A stretch of 64,000 nt of DNA from Streptomyces albireticuli (GTDB taxonomy: Bacteria; Actinomycetota; Actinomycetes; Streptomycetales; Streptomycetaceae). The notes below the pieces were generated by a model. The model saw nothing but the letters and a program-made list of their open reading frames with translations, was not told where the DNA came from and did not search any database. The stretch covers positions 1,054,001 through 1,118,000 of the forward strand of contig NZ_CP021744.1 of the NCBI RefSeq assembly GCF_002192455.1, written 5' to 3'. Positions 50,201 to 61,148 of this stretch are shown here, piece after piece. Within the stretch, counting starts at the first letter, position 1. Each line of letters opens with the position of its first letter. Position numbers and translations under genes: made by a program.

Positions 50201-52302
50201 AGGACCTGGAGCCCTTCGGTCCGTTCGGTGATCCGGTCGGCGAGGGGACCGGCCCCGGCGGCGGTGGCGAGGGCCTCCGCCTCGGCGGTGAGCGCCTCGG
50301 TGTCGGCGTGGTCGGCGGCGAAGGCGTCGGACCGCTGGAGGAAGGCGACGGCGCGGCGCGCGGTGGCGGTGATGTCGCCCGCCACGTCGGCGGCGAGGGT
50401 GTCGACGCGCGGGACGTCGGCGTAGGGCATCTCACGCAGGGTCGCCAGGCGGCCCTGGGCCCGGCGGAGTTCGGTGATCCGGTCGACCCAGGCACCGGCG
50501 GTGCGGGGCGCCTCGCCGCGGATGCGGCGGACGAGGGAGGCGATGTGCACGGCGGCCTCGCCCAGCGCGTCGGCGGCCTGCCGGGTGAGGGCCTCGACGG
50601 CCCCGGACTCGCGCAGGACCTGTTCGGCGGTGGCGCGCACGGCGGCGAGCGGCGTGTGCAGCTCGCCGAGGCCGGGTTCGGCGAGCCAGGGAAAGCGGTC
50701 GGTGACGCGCGCGCAGGCCGCGAGGAGGGGTTCGAGGGCGGCGGGCGTCGGGGCGGTGCCGGGGATCGCGCGGGCCAGGGAGAGGCAGGCGGACAGGCAG
50801 CGCACGAGGTCGGCGTTGCCGACGCGCGCCAGCGGGCCGTCGTCGGCGGCGGGTCCGGCGGCGGCGTGCGCGTCGGAGCGGAACGGGGTCCGCCAGACCT
50901 GGAGGGTGTGCGCGCGGGCCGGCCCGCCGGTGCCGGCGCGCAGGGTGACGAGCGTGCCGTCGTCGAAGAGGGCGTGGCCACGGCAGACGAGCGGGGTCGC
51001 GGCCTCCTCGCGGAGGGTGTTGTACGGGAGCAGCACGGTGCGGCCGTCGTCGGGGGCGCGGAAGGCGTAGAGGACGTCCTCGCCGTTCGGCGCGGTCACG
51101 GCCGCGTCGAAGCGGAGACCGGCGGTGTCGGTGTCGAAGGTCCTGGTGGCACCGGTGGCGAGGTGGTAGCCGCCGGGGAAGACGATGCCCTGGTCGTCGG
51201 GGAGGCGCAGGCAGGCCTGGCCGATGCCGTCCTGGCGGGTCACGGTCCCGGTGGCGGTGTCGAGGACGAAGTGGCGCCGTGCGGTCTCGTTGTACGGGCG
51301 GACGCGCAGCAGGAGGAGCGTGCCGGCGCGGGCGTGCTCGATCTCGGCGTCGGCGAGGGACTGGAGCGGTTCGTCGACCGGTTCGCTGTGGACGCCCTCG
51401 GCGGTCTCGGTGCTGTTCTCGGTCTTGATGGTGAGCGTGCCGCCGACGGTGGAGACGAAGGCCTCGCCCGCGACGGAGACATGGGGGTGCCGGCCGAGGA
51501 CGTGGTCGTCGCGGGTGGCGGGCGTCCAGGCGAGCTCCTGGGACGGCGCGGGCGCGTGGTCGCGCTCGCCGTGCGCGTCCAGGTACGCGGGGGTGCCGTC
51601 GGTGGCGACCCGCCAGCGCAGCACCCGCAGGTCGCCGGGGCGCGGTCCGGTGCGGAAGGCGGCGAGGAGCTTTCCGCCGGCCCGGTGGAGGCGGACGAGC
51701 GCCGCGTCGCGGTAGTAGCGGTGGAGTTCGGCGAAGTCCTTGGTGAACGCGGGGTCGTGGAGCAGGCCGGGGAGGGCGTCCGCCGGGGCGGCGGCCAGGG
51801 TGACGCCGCCGCCCGTACCGTCCGTGCCTGCCCCTTCCTCGCCCGCTGGGCCGTCGGCGTGCACGGAGTGGAGGGTGAGGACGTCCGCGACGGCGGTGTC
51901 CGGGCCCGTACGGGCGGGAGCGCGGACGCCGAGGAGGAGGTGGCCGCCGGCGGCCGCGATGTCGCGCGGTTCGCACGGGTGCTCCGTGCGGAGCGCGGCG
52001 GTGCCGAGGAGGTGCAGCCCGGTGGAGCCGAAGGCCGCCGCGCGCCGGGCGTTGAGCTCCTCGGCCCGGCGGCGGAGCTCGCCGGCCTGTGCCGTGAGCC
52101 GGTCGCGCAGCACCGCGTAGGCGCCCGCGTCCGGGCCGGCGGGGCCCGTCGCGGCGGGGCTCGCCCCGTACCCGTTCGCGTTCCCGTCCCCGTACCCGTA
52201 CCCGTTCGCGTTCCCGTTCGCGTTCCCGTTCGCGTTCCCGTTCGCGGCCGGGGCCGTGCCCGCGTCCTGCTCCTCGCCCGCGTCCCGGCGTTCGGTGATC
52301 AC
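47209..52302 (-). CDS. Giant AAA ATPase, DNA-repair-ATPase (DUF3686) type
   Basis: About 1697 residues. The N-terminus has a low-complexity Asn-Gly-Ala repeat (residues ~20-45). A long central region without clear enzyme motifs and with extended helical segments (residues ~550-900) follows. Near the C-terminus is an AAA module: Walker A SPPGYGKTTLMEY (near 1336), an acidic Walker-B-like LLHLDDIQHTSP (near 1399), and sensor-like FAVSMAGNPYTGSG. This matches the actinobacterial protein annotated as DNA repair ATPase with DUF3686. GTG start follows GGGAACGAC and is chosen from the domain start. It follows the flotillin gene by 98 bp. The cellular role is uncertain; membrane association with flotillin is plausible. 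Confidence 0.8.
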   Translation of the reverse strand: MITERRDAGEEQDAGTAPAANGNANGNANGNANGYGYGDGNANGYGASPAATGPAGPDAGAYAVLRDRLTAQAGELRRRAEELNARRAAAFGSTGLHLLGTAALRTEHPCEPRDIAAAGGHLLLGVRAPARTGPDTAVADVLTLHSVHADGPAGEEGAGTDGTGGGVTLAAAPADALPGLLHDPAFTKDFAELHRYYRDAALVRLHRAGGKLLAAFRTGPRPGDLRVLRWRVATDGTPAYLDAHGERDHAPAPSQELAWTPATRDDHVLGRHPHVSVAGEAFVSTVGGTLTIKTENSTETAEGVHSEPVDEPLQSLADAEIEHARAGTLLLLRVRPYNETARRHFVLDTATGTVTRQDGIGQACLRLPDDQGIVFPGGYHLATGATRTFDTDTAGLRFDAAVTAPNGEDVLYAFRAPDDGRTVLLPYNTLREEAATPLVCRGHALFDDGTLVTLRAGTGGPARAHTLQVWRTPFRSDAHAAAGPAADDGPLARVGNADLVRCLSACLSLARAIPGTAPTPAALEPLLAACARVTDRFPWLAEPGLGELHTPLAAVRATAEQVLRESGAVEALTRQAADALGEAAVHIASLVRRIRGEAPRTAGAWVDRITELRRAQGRLATLREMPYADVPRVDTLAADVAGDITATARRAVAFLQRSDAFAADHADTEALTAEAEALATAAGAGPLADRITERTEGLQVLTEVVTGLDIGDATVRTAVLERVGEVLGGLNRARATLAARRRALQEHEGRAAFAAETALLGQAVTGALAAAGTPEECEDQLGRLLLRLEDLEARFAGHDDFLAELATRRGDVHDAFAARRQSLQDARARQAERLAGSAARILETVGRRAAALADQDAVHTYFASDPMVAKVRRTAAELRGLDDPVRADELEGRLAATRQEAVRALRDRADLFADGGGTGAAGRTVRLGRHRFTVTTRPAELTLVPHGDGLALALTGTDYRAPVTDPGFAATRPHWDRLLPSESPEVYRAEHLAAEILATGDPAALREADLPALVRRAAEAAYDEGYERGVHDHDATALLTALLRLRAGAGLLWHPAGARATAQLYWAHGPDADAREDTARRAVSLGRARAAFGRPEAVDALKTELAEDIERFAAASGLETAPSAAAAAYLVEHLASGADGFVTAAPARALLDAFHRAVDGTSYAADLRATTGLPDRRRLALAWLGAYAAASGEDTDPGDLAEAVAAEVCPLLPRRAADAPLTATVDGLLGTHPRVTDRRLTLRLDEFHARTDRFRAHDVPAFRAYQRQRDALVARERDRLRLDDFRPRVMSAFVRNRLVDEVYLPLVGDSLARQLGTAGEGARTDRSGLLLLLSPPGYGKTTLMEYVADRLGLVFVKVNGPALGRGTVSLDPAEAPDAAARQEVEKINFALAAGNNTLLHLDDIQHTSPELLEKFLSLCDAQRRVDGVLDGEPRTYDLRGKRFAVSMAGNPYTGSGQRFHLPDMLANRADVRNLGDVLAGKEDVFALSFVENALTSHPALAPLAGRPPGDLPLLVRLAEGDTGVRAGELAHPYAPAELDRVLAVLRHVLAARRTVLAVNAAYIASAARSDATRTEPPFLLQGSYRDMNRITERVAAVMTDAELEAVVDDHYAGEARTLAADAEANLLKLAELRGTLTPEQAARRQEINAAYVRVHALGGPEADPLTRAVAALGLLADRVSAVEAAISRAVGGPPPRA
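52201..52247. repeat. 12-bp tandem repeat coding Asn-Ala-Asn-Gly
   Basis: About four head-to-tail copies of CCCGTTCGCGTT (plus-strand reading) occur inside the 5' end of the AAA ATPase gene. More degenerate copies extend left to about 52166. They encode a flexible N-terminal tail and could vary in copy number. Confidence 0.8.
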
Positions 52303-52400
52303 GTCGTTCCCGGCCTTCCGCTCGTGCTCCGTCTTCCCGCCGCGTGCTTCCCGGCGGTTCCTGCCCGGCGCCCGCCTCCGGGCGCCTTGCTTCCGGGCGC

Positions 52401-54437
52401 CTACTTCCCGGCGCCGTTGACCCGCGCCGGGGCGGCGCCGACCAGTTCGGCGAGGTTGGTGTCCGCCAGCCCACTGGCCCGTACGGACTCCAGCAGGCCC
52501 TGGAGGGCGCCCGCCCGGGGGCCGCCGCCGGCGATCAGCCCGCTGAGGGCACCGGCCAGGGTGAGGTCGCGCAGACCCGCCGGGCCGAGGCCGGCGGCCA
52601 GCGCGCCGAGGTCCCGGGTGAAGGACGAGTCGTCCTTGTCGAGCCACGGGCCGGCCAGGGTCCGTACGGTCTCGGAGCGGTCGACGAAGGCGTCGACGCC
52701 CTTGCCGAGCGCGATGGAGTTCACCAGCCGGTCGAAGAAGACGCTGTCGCCGCCGACGATGTCGATCTTCGCGTTCTCCAGGCCGGTGGCGAGGACACCC
52801 GCCTGTGCCTCGGCGACCTGCCGCTGCACCTCGATGCCGGCCAGCCGGACGTCCTTCTCCGCCTCCAGGCGCAGCCGGAACTCCTCGTGCTCGCGGCTCG
52901 CGGCGTCCAGCGCGGCCATCGCCGCGGCCTTGTCCGTGAGGCCCTCGGCCTCGGCCTGGAGCTTCCGCTTGAGGCCCTCGGCCCCGGCGAACGCCTTCTC
53001 CCGGGCCACCTCGGCCTCGGCGTGCCCGACCTTGCCGATCGCCTGGGCGGTGCGCTCGCGCACCTCCGCCTCCGCGAGCCCGACGGCCGCCGCGTCCGCC
53101 CGCTTGCCGTCGGCCAGCCGGACGGCGGCCTCGGCGTCGAGCTCGGCGGCCTTGCGGCGCGCCTCGGCCAGGGTCAGCGTCTCGGCGGCCCGGTGGCCTG
53201 CCGCCTGCTCGGCCGCCTCCGCCGCCTTGATGTCCTTGACCAGGCGCTCCTGCGCCTCGGCCTCGGCGCGGATGACGGTGGCCTGCCGCTCGCGCTCGGC
53301 CTCCTCGACCGCGCGCAGCTTCTTGATCTCCTCCTCCTGGGCGGCGACGGTCCGCTCGACCGCGATGCGCTCCCGGACGACGTCGGCGATCTCCCGCTTC
53401 TCGGCCTCGACCTCCTTGTCGGCGGCGATGCGGCGCAGCTGGGTCTCCCGCTCGCGCGCGATGACCTCCAGCATCCGGTCCTTCTCGATCCGCTCGCTCT
53501 CGACGGCGATGACGCGCTCGCGGTTCTTCTGCGCGACGGCCACCTCGCGCTCGCGGTTCTCGTTCTGGATGCCGAGCGCCTCCTCCGTCTTGAGGTGGGC
53601 GCTGTGCGAGCGCAGCCGCTCCTCGGCCTGCACCCGGGCGGTCTCGGCCTCCTCCCGGGCCCGTACGGTCTCGATCTCTCGCTGCTGCTTGATCTCGGCG
53701 TCGGCCTGGCGGCGCTCCAGTTCGAGGACCGCCTCCCGGGCCTCGACGTTCTGCCGGGTGATCTCCTTCTCCTCGGTGCGCTGGAACTCGTTGGTGCGCA
53801 CGTGCTCGATGGCCGTCAGCTCGGTGATCTTGCGGATGCCCTGGGCGTCGAGGATGTTCGCGGCGTCGAGCTGGGTCATCGGGGTCTGCTCGAGGAAGTC
53901 GATGGCCGCGTCCTCGAGGTGGTAGCCGTTGAGGTCGGTGCCGATGACCGCGATGATCCGGTCCCGGAACTCCTCGCGCTTGGTGTAGAGGTCGACGAAG
54001 TCGAGCTGCTTGCCGACGGTCTTGAGCGCCTCGGAGAACTTGGCGGCGAAGAACTCCTGCAAGGTGCGCGGGTCGCTGGCCCGGGCCGTGCCGATGGCCT
54101 GGGCGACCTTGACGACGTCCTCGACGGTCTTGTTGACGCGCACGAAGAAGTTGATGTGGATGTCGGCGCGGATGTTGTCCTTGCAGATCAGGCCCTCGCG
54201 GCCGGTCCGGCGGATCTCGATGGTCTTCACCGAGATGTCCATGTACTCGGCCTTGTGCAGCACGGGCAGGACCACGGCGCCGGTGAAGGTGACGTCGACG
54301 CGTTTCGTCTTGGAGATGATCAGCGCCTTGCCCTGCTCGACCTTGCGGAAGAGGCGGCTGACGGTGAAGAACACACCGAGGGCGATGAGCAGCAGGACGG
54401 CGACGAGCACGCCGACGCCGATGGCGGTGGCATCCAT
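52401..54437 (-). CDS. Flotillin-family membrane scaffold protein
   Basis: A 678-residue SPFH/flotillin protein. One N-terminal membrane helix (residues ~5-27), an SPFH domain (~30-200, with VEQGKALIISKTKRVDV and GREGLICKDNI), then a very long Ala/Glu/Arg coiled coil (~200-560) and a small C-terminal domain. It would form membrane microdomain assemblies. It is flanked by the NfeD-like gene upstream and the AAA ATPase downstream in the same direction, an arrangement like NfeD/flotillin operons plus a large ATPase. Confidence 0.93.
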   Translation of the reverse strand: MDATAIGVGVLVAVLLLIALGVFFTVSRLFRKVEQGKALIISKTKRVDVTFTGAVVLPVLHKAEYMDISVKTIEIRRTGREGLICKDNIRADIHINFFVRVNKTVEDVVKVAQAIGTARASDPRTLQEFFAAKFSEALKTVGKQLDFVDLYTKREEFRDRIIAVIGTDLNGYHLEDAAIDFLEQTPMTQLDAANILDAQGIRKITELTAIEHVRTNEFQRTEEKEITRQNVEAREAVLELERRQADAEIKQQREIETVRAREEAETARVQAEERLRSHSAHLKTEEALGIQNENREREVAVAQKNRERVIAVESERIEKDRMLEVIARERETQLRRIAADKEVEAEKREIADVVRERIAVERTVAAQEEEIKKLRAVEEAERERQATVIRAEAEAQERLVKDIKAAEAAEQAAGHRAAETLTLAEARRKAAELDAEAAVRLADGKRADAAAVGLAEAEVRERTAQAIGKVGHAEAEVAREKAFAGAEGLKRKLQAEAEGLTDKAAAMAALDAASREHEEFRLRLEAEKDVRLAGIEVQRQVAEAQAGVLATGLENAKIDIVGGDSVFFDRLVNSIALGKGVDAFVDRSETVRTLAGPWLDKDDSSFTRDLGALAAGLGPAGLRDLTLAGALSGLIAGGGPRAGALQGLLESVRASGLADTNLAELVGAAPARVNGAGK

Positions 54438-54551
54438 GGGGAACCTCTGTCGTGTGGGTCGCGAAGGACCGCGGGCGGGCGCGGGCGTCGCGAGCGAAGA
54501 AACGTTTGTGCACTGCGGCGTGCGGGCCTTTGGACGGCCGGGCGCGGCCGG

Positions 54552-55256
54552 TCAGGCGGCGGGGTGCTCCGGTCCGGGTGCCGCGTCGAAGGGCGCGACC
54601 CGGAAGAACTCGCCGTCGGCGTCGTAGTCGAAGATCAGCGCGGTCGCGCCGGCGGTGAGCCCCGGTTCCCCGGGGTGCAGCGGCTCCGGGCCGCCGTCCC
54701 GTGGCAGGACCGGTTCCGCGCGGACCTGGACGATCGCCGTCGAGCCGTCCTCGGCGGTCACCTCGGCCTGCCCGAAGTCGGTGCCGACCCGGCCGGTGCG
54801 GATGACGCAGACGCGGCCGACGAAGTCCAGCCGCGAGGGCGGGCGTTCGTCGGGGAAGAGGTGGCGGAGCGGGCGTACGAGCACCCAGGCGGCGGCCCAC
54901 GCGCCGGCGAGCGCGCCGGCGAGCACCCCCGCGGACAGCGCGGCCCAGAGCAGGGCGGGCACGTCCGCGTCGGCCAGCAGCGCGGTGCCGGCCAAGGACA
55001 GGAACCAGGCGACGGCGATCAGCAGGGACAGCACGACGGAGACGGGCACCCCGCCCAGACCGGCCGCGGCCACGAGGCCGGCCGGGCCGCCGTGACCGGC
55101 GCCGTCGGGGCCCGTGTCCAGGTCCCCGGCGTGGCCGTGGTCGCCGGGGTCCAGGCCGCCGGCCAGGACCAGCAGCCAGTAGCCGACGACGACCAGCAGC
55201 GCGAAGCCGAAGAGGACGGCCGGGAAGCCGAGCGCCGCGGCGAGGAAGTCGTCCAC
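54552..55256 (-). CDS. NfeD-like OB-fold membrane protein
   Basis: A 234-residue protein with three to four N-terminal membrane helices and a C-terminal OB-fold-like domain (FVGRVCVIRTGRVGTDFGQA, STAIVQVRAEP). This layout is that of short NfeD/YuaF proteins that accompany flotillins. GTG start with AAGGGGGG upstream. First gene of the flotillin operon. Confidence 0.82.
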   Translation of the reverse strand: MDDFLAAALGFPAVLFGFALLVVVGYWLLVLAGGLDPGDHGHAGDLDTGPDGAGHGGPAGLVAAAGLGGVPVSVVLSLLIAVAWFLSLAGTALLADADVPALLWAALSAGVLAGALAGAWAAAWVLVRPLRHLFPDERPPSRLDFVGRVCVIRTGRVGTDFGQAEVTAEDGSTAIVQVRAEPVLPRDGGPEPLHPGEPGLTAGATALIFDYDADGEFFRVAPFDAAPGPEHPAA

Positions 55257-55520
55257 GCGCCCACCCCCCTTCGTCCGATGTTGTCCCTGTTGCCCGCGGG
55301 GGCCCCGGCGCCGGTGATGTTGCCGTGTTCCGACGCCGGGGCCTTCCCCCGTTTCCCGCACCCCCAGGCTGCCAGTCACCGGCACACCCGCGCATTGCCG
55401 GTTCCCGGCAATCTTTACGCTTCCTTAATGCAGGGTGCTGGACCTCCGGCGGACGTCTGGCACCCTGAGCACCGCGCGCCAGGAATTCATCAGGAGCGCG
55501 TCAAGAAGCAGGGAGAGCGC

Positions 55521-56606
55521 GTGACGCAGCAGGACATATCCGGGGAGTATCTGGACGGCTATGCCGACATCCTGGCCAGGGTCTCGGCCACCGGCCGCCG
55601 GCTCAGCCGCGACGAGCTGGAGTCCCGCCGCGCCCTCGGCGAGCGGGCCGCCGAGCGGGGGTGCGGGCTGCGCCGGCTGATCATCGGTCACCTCGCCACC
55701 ACCCGCGAGGTCTGGTCCGCGCTCCCCACCTCCGGCGGCGCGCCGGGCGCCCGGGCGACCGCCGAGACCGTCCTCGCCGCGACCGAGCAGGCCGTCGACG
55801 CCTTCGCCGAGGGCTACGAGCGCGCGCAGCGGCTGGCCGTGCGGCAGGAGGAGGCGGCCCGCCGGGAGTTCATCGACGACCTGCTCTACGGGCGCAGCGA
55901 CCTGGGCCGGCTGGCGGAGCGGGCCGAGCGCTTCGGGCTGCGGCTGGCCCGCGCCCACGCGGTGGCCGTGGCGGCCGGCGCCGAGCCGTACGACGACACC
56001 CACCCCGTGATGCGGCGGGTGGAGAGCGCCCTCCACGTCCGCTTCGGGGACCGGCAGATCCTGCTGACGACGAAGGACGGCCGGCTGATCTGCGTCGCGC
56101 CGGGCGACCAGGACGACGTCCTGCGGTACTTCACCAAGCAGGCGCACACCGCGACCGAGGGCGGCCAGGTGGCGATCGGCCGGGCGCACCCCGGCGCGGG
56201 CGGGGTGGTGCACTCCTACGAGGAGGCGCTCGGCGCCCTGGACCTGGCCGCCCGGATGGGCCTGGAGGCGCCCGTCCTGCGCGCCGCGGACCTACTGGTC
56301 TTCCCCGTCCTGACCCGGGACCGGCAGGCCATGGCGGACCTGGTCCGCTCCACGCTGGGCCCGCTGCGGCAGGCGCGCGGCGGCGCCGAGCCGCTGCTGG
56401 AGACGCTCACGGCGTACTTCGACTCCGGGTGCGTGGCGGCGGAGGCGGCCCGCCGCCTCTGCCTGAGCGTCCGGGCCCTCACGTACCGGCTGGAGCGCAT
56501 CCACCGCTACACCGGCTCGGACCCCGCCGACCCGATGCACCGCTACACGCTCCAGACGGCGGTCATCGGCGCGCGCCTGCTGGACTGGCCGGCGCAGGAG
56601 CTGTGA
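55521..56606 (+). CDS. PucR-family transcriptional regulator
   Basis: A 361-residue regulator. The N-terminal half resembles the GGDEF-like PucR sensor region (RREFIDDLLYGRSDLGRLAERAERFG). The C-terminal helix-turn-helix of the PucR/CdaR type is clear: LETLTAYFDSGCVAAEAARR, then LCLSVRALTYRLERIHRYTG. GTG start with GGGAGAGCGC upstream; an in-frame open stretch upstream lacks starts in context. It reads divergently from the NfeD-like/flotillin operon, with 264 bp between the two starts, and may control it. Confidence 0.87.
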   Translation: MTQQDISGEYLDGYADILARVSATGRRLSRDELESRRALGERAAERGCGLRRLIIGHLATTREVWSALPTSGGAPGARATAETVLAATEQAVDAFAEGYERAQRLAVRQEEAARREFIDDLLYGRSDLGRLAERAERFGLRLARAHAVAVAAGAEPYDDTHPVMRRVESALHVRFGDRQILLTTKDGRLICVAPGDQDDVLRYFTKQAHTATEGGQVAIGRAHPGAGGVVHSYEEALGALDLAARMGLEAPVLRAADLLVFPVLTRDRQAMADLVRSTLGPLRQARGGAEPLLETLTAYFDSGCVAAEAARRLCLSVRALTYRLERIHRYTGSDPADPMHRYTLQTAVIGARLLDWPAQEL

Positions 56607-56627
56607 GCGGGGCGGCGCCGGCGTGAT

Positions 56628-57257
56628 TCAGGAGGTCCCGGAGCCGCCGCGGGGCCGGTGGGAGAGACGGGGCAGGTGGAGGCCGTAGTGCAGCGCGCCC
56701 ATCCGGATCGCGAAGACGGTGCCCGCCGAGATCACCGTGGCCGGGGTGCCGGCCATCCCCAGCCGGTCCAGCAGCAGATAGCAGCTCGCGCCGGCCAGGG
56801 CGGCGGTGGCGTAGACCTCCTCGCGCAGCAACAGCGGCGGGAACTCCCCGCACAGCACGTCCCGGATCACCTCACCGGTCACTCCGGTCACCACGGCGAG
56901 GATGATCACGGCGAACGGCGTGACACCCGCGTCGAGGGCGGCCCGGGCCCCGATGACGGTGACCACGGCGAGGCCGAGCGCGTCGACGGTCATCAGCGCC
57001 CGGTGCGGGAGGTCGCGGAAGCGCAGGTAGACCATGGTCACGACGGCGGTGACGGCGATGACGGTCAGCAGCACCCAGTCGTGCGTCCAGTACAGCGGGT
57101 GCCGGTCGAGCACGAGGTCGCGCAGGGTGCCGCCGGAGATCGACGCGGCGAAGGCGAGCACCAGCCCGCCGAAGGGGTCGAGCCGGGCCCGGTGCGCGGC
57201 CAGCACACCGCTGGCGGCGAAGGCGGCGATACCCACCAGGTAGAGCACGTGCAGCAT
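56628..57257 (-). CDS. TRIC-type cation channel (UPF0126)
   Basis: A 209-residue membrane protein with seven helices in an internal duplication. The two diagnostic glycine-rich motifs are ASISGGTLRDLVLDR and TGVTGEVIRDVLCG, each ending in an R-D pair. Bacterial TRIC homologues form trimeric monovalent-cation channels. ATG 57257 gives the usual length (GGGGA upstream); ATG 57269 is an alternative and the open frame extends to 57584 without coding character. Confidence 0.88.
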   Translation of the reverse strand: MLHVLYLVGIAAFAASGVLAAHRARLDPFGGLVLAFAASISGGTLRDLVLDRHPLYWTHDWVLLTVIAVTAVVTMVYLRFRDLPHRALMTVDALGLAVVTVIGARAALDAGVTPFAVIILAVVTGVTGEVIRDVLCGEFPPLLLREEVYATAALAGASCYLLLDRLGMAGTPATVISAGTVFAIRMGALHYGLHLPRLSHRPRGGSGTS

Positions 57258-57601
57258 CGCCGTCCCCATTCCATGATCAATAAAGCGAACGGGGGCGTCT
57301 TTGTCCTCCCATGAACCAGTCGATTCAATCATTCGAAGGCGATCCGGCGCTTCGGCCGAAGGAACGGGGGTGAAGAGATTCCGCATCGGCCGAAAGGACG
57401 AGAGCGGCCGCCCGGCCCTGCCCAGGAGGCGCCTACGGGTGGAGCCGCCCCGGTGATCCCCTCGGCCCGAGCGTCCGCCGCACTGACGAACGACCCCCGC
57501 CCACCCGTTCTTGACGCGTGGATCCTTCTGGGGAACTCTCATGATCCGGGCCCGACTTGTGTCCCGGTGCCCGCTCGACGACACGAGGAGGCCGGACGGC
57601 C
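57258..57601. other. Divergent promoter region with GC palindromes
   Basis: 344 bp between the TRIC and SRPBCC genes without a credible gene. It contains CTTCGGCCGAAG (57350-57361), a perfect 12-bp palindrome, and a related TCGGCCGA (57386-57393) 25 bp further on. These may be a repeated regulator site. Confidence 0.4.
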
Positions 57602-58120
57602 ATGGAGTGGACAGGCGCCCGCTACGCGGACGGTCCCACGGCGGAGGCCCGGATCTGGATCGACGCCCCGCCCGAGCGGGTGTGGGAGCTCGTCTCCGAC
57701 ATCACCCTCATGCCCGGCCTGAGCGCCGAGCTCCGGTCCGTCGAGTGGCTGGACGGGGCGACCGCCCCGGCCCCGGGCGCCCGGTTCGTCGGCCGCAGCC
57801 GCCACGCCACGTTCGGCGAGTGGGAGGCCACGTCGTACGTCGTCGAGTGCCGCCCCGCGGAGGTCTTCGCCTGGGCCGTGGAGGACCCCGAGAACCCGGC
57901 GGCGACCTGGCGCTTCACCCTCGAACCCCGCGACGGCGGAACGGAACTGACCGAGTGGGTACGGGTCGGCCCGGCGCCGTCGGGTCTCTCCCACGCGATC
58001 TCCCTGATGCCGGAGAAGGAGCAGTCGGTGGTCTTCGTGCGGATGCGGGAGTTCGAGCGGAACATGACGGCGACGGTGGCGGCGGTGAAGGAGCGGGCGG
58101 AGGACGGGCCCGCGCCCTGA
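57602..58120 (+). CDS. SRPBCC-fold ligand-binding protein
   Basis: A 172-residue protein with the START/Bet-v-1 (SRPBCC) pattern: IDAPPERVWELVSDITLMPGLS at the N-terminus, the strand-rich middle, and a long C-terminal helix (ISLMPEKEQSVVFVRMREFE). GAGGAGG precedes the ATG. It binds a hydrophobic ligand or acts as polyketide cyclase-like protein; no specific substrate is apparent. Confidence 0.85.
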   Translation: MEWTGARYADGPTAEARIWIDAPPERVWELVSDITLMPGLSAELRSVEWLDGATAPAPGARFVGRSRHATFGEWEATSYVVECRPAEVFAWAVEDPENPAATWRFTLEPRDGGTELTEWVRVGPAPSGLSHAISLMPEKEQSVVFVRMREFERNMTATVAAVKERAEDGPAP

Positions 58121-58185
58121 CGCCCGTCCCGCACCCTCCCTCGCCCCACCGCCACCCGGGCGTGCCATCAGGCAGAATCCACCGC

Positions 58186-58641
58186 ATGAAGATCGAACAA
58201 GTCGACTGGACGGACCCCGACGCCACCGCGCTGCGCGCCGCCCAGCGGGCCGAGATAGCCGAGAGGTACGGAACCACGAAGAGCGAGCCCGGCGTGCCGC
58301 CGTCGGCGGCGGACATCGCGGCCTTCTTCGTGGCACGGGAGGACGACGGGACCGCGGTGGGCTGCGGCGGGCTCCGCGACCTCGGTGCGGGGATAGGCGA
58401 GGTCAAGCGCATGTACGTGGCACCGGCCGCGCGCGGCTCGGGCGCCGCCGGGCGGATCCTCCGCGCGATGGAGGAGTGGGCGCGCGAGCGGGGCTGGACG
58501 AGTCTCCGGATGGAGACGGGCGTGCGCCAGCCGGATGCCGTGCGCTTCTATCTCCGTTCCGGATACGAGCGGATCCCCAACTTCGGCCCGTACGAAGGCG
58601 TGCGGAACTCGATGTGCTTCGAGCGGTCCCTCGTGGCCTGA
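58186..58641 (+). CDS. GNAT-family N-acetyltransferase
   Basis: A 151-residue acetyltransferase. The acetyl-CoA pocket is readable as VKRMYVAPAARGSGAAGRIL (Q/R-x-x-G-x-G/A variant), followed by RLMETG-like SLRMETGVRQPDAVRFYLRSGY. ATG 58186 has no strong ribosome site. The neighbouring out-of-frame extension of the UvrA-like gene runs antisense over its 3' half, an artefact of the frameshift there. Confidence 0.88.
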   Translation: MKIEQVDWTDPDATALRAAQRAEIAERYGTTKSEPGVPPSAADIAAFFVAREDDGTAVGCGGLRDLGAGIGEVKRMYVAPAARGSGAAGRILRAMEEWARERGWTSLRMETGVRQPDAVRFYLRSGYERIPNFGPYEGVRNSMCFERSLVA

Positions 58642-58649
58642 GCCCCGGG

Positions 58650-58682
58650 CACCGGCCACCGGCGCCGGGCCGGCGGCCGGTG
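58650..58682. terminator. Hairpin between GNAT and UvrA-like genes
   Basis: CACCGGCC (58650-58657) pairs with GGCCGGTG (58675-58682) around a GC-rich 17-nt loop, between the convergent GNAT gene and the intended end of the UvrA-like gene. Confidence 0.5.
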
Positions 58683-58697
58683 TCGCCGAGCGCTCCG

Positions 58698-61087
<2,390 letters not shown>

Positions 61088-61148
61088 CGTTTCTCCGTCT
61101 TTCACTCGGGCGTCTTCACGGGCTCCGTCGGCTTCGCCTCGCCCGTGC

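Noticed and set aside
52166..52247. A CRISPR-like array
   Set aside because: The repeat unit is 12 bp without spacers and lies in frame inside a coding region; no cas genes are present.
48532..53925. A 1797-residue plus-strand frame antisense to the AAA ATPase and flotillin genes
   Set aside because: It shows no domain motifs and is the mirror of two well-supported minus-strand genes.
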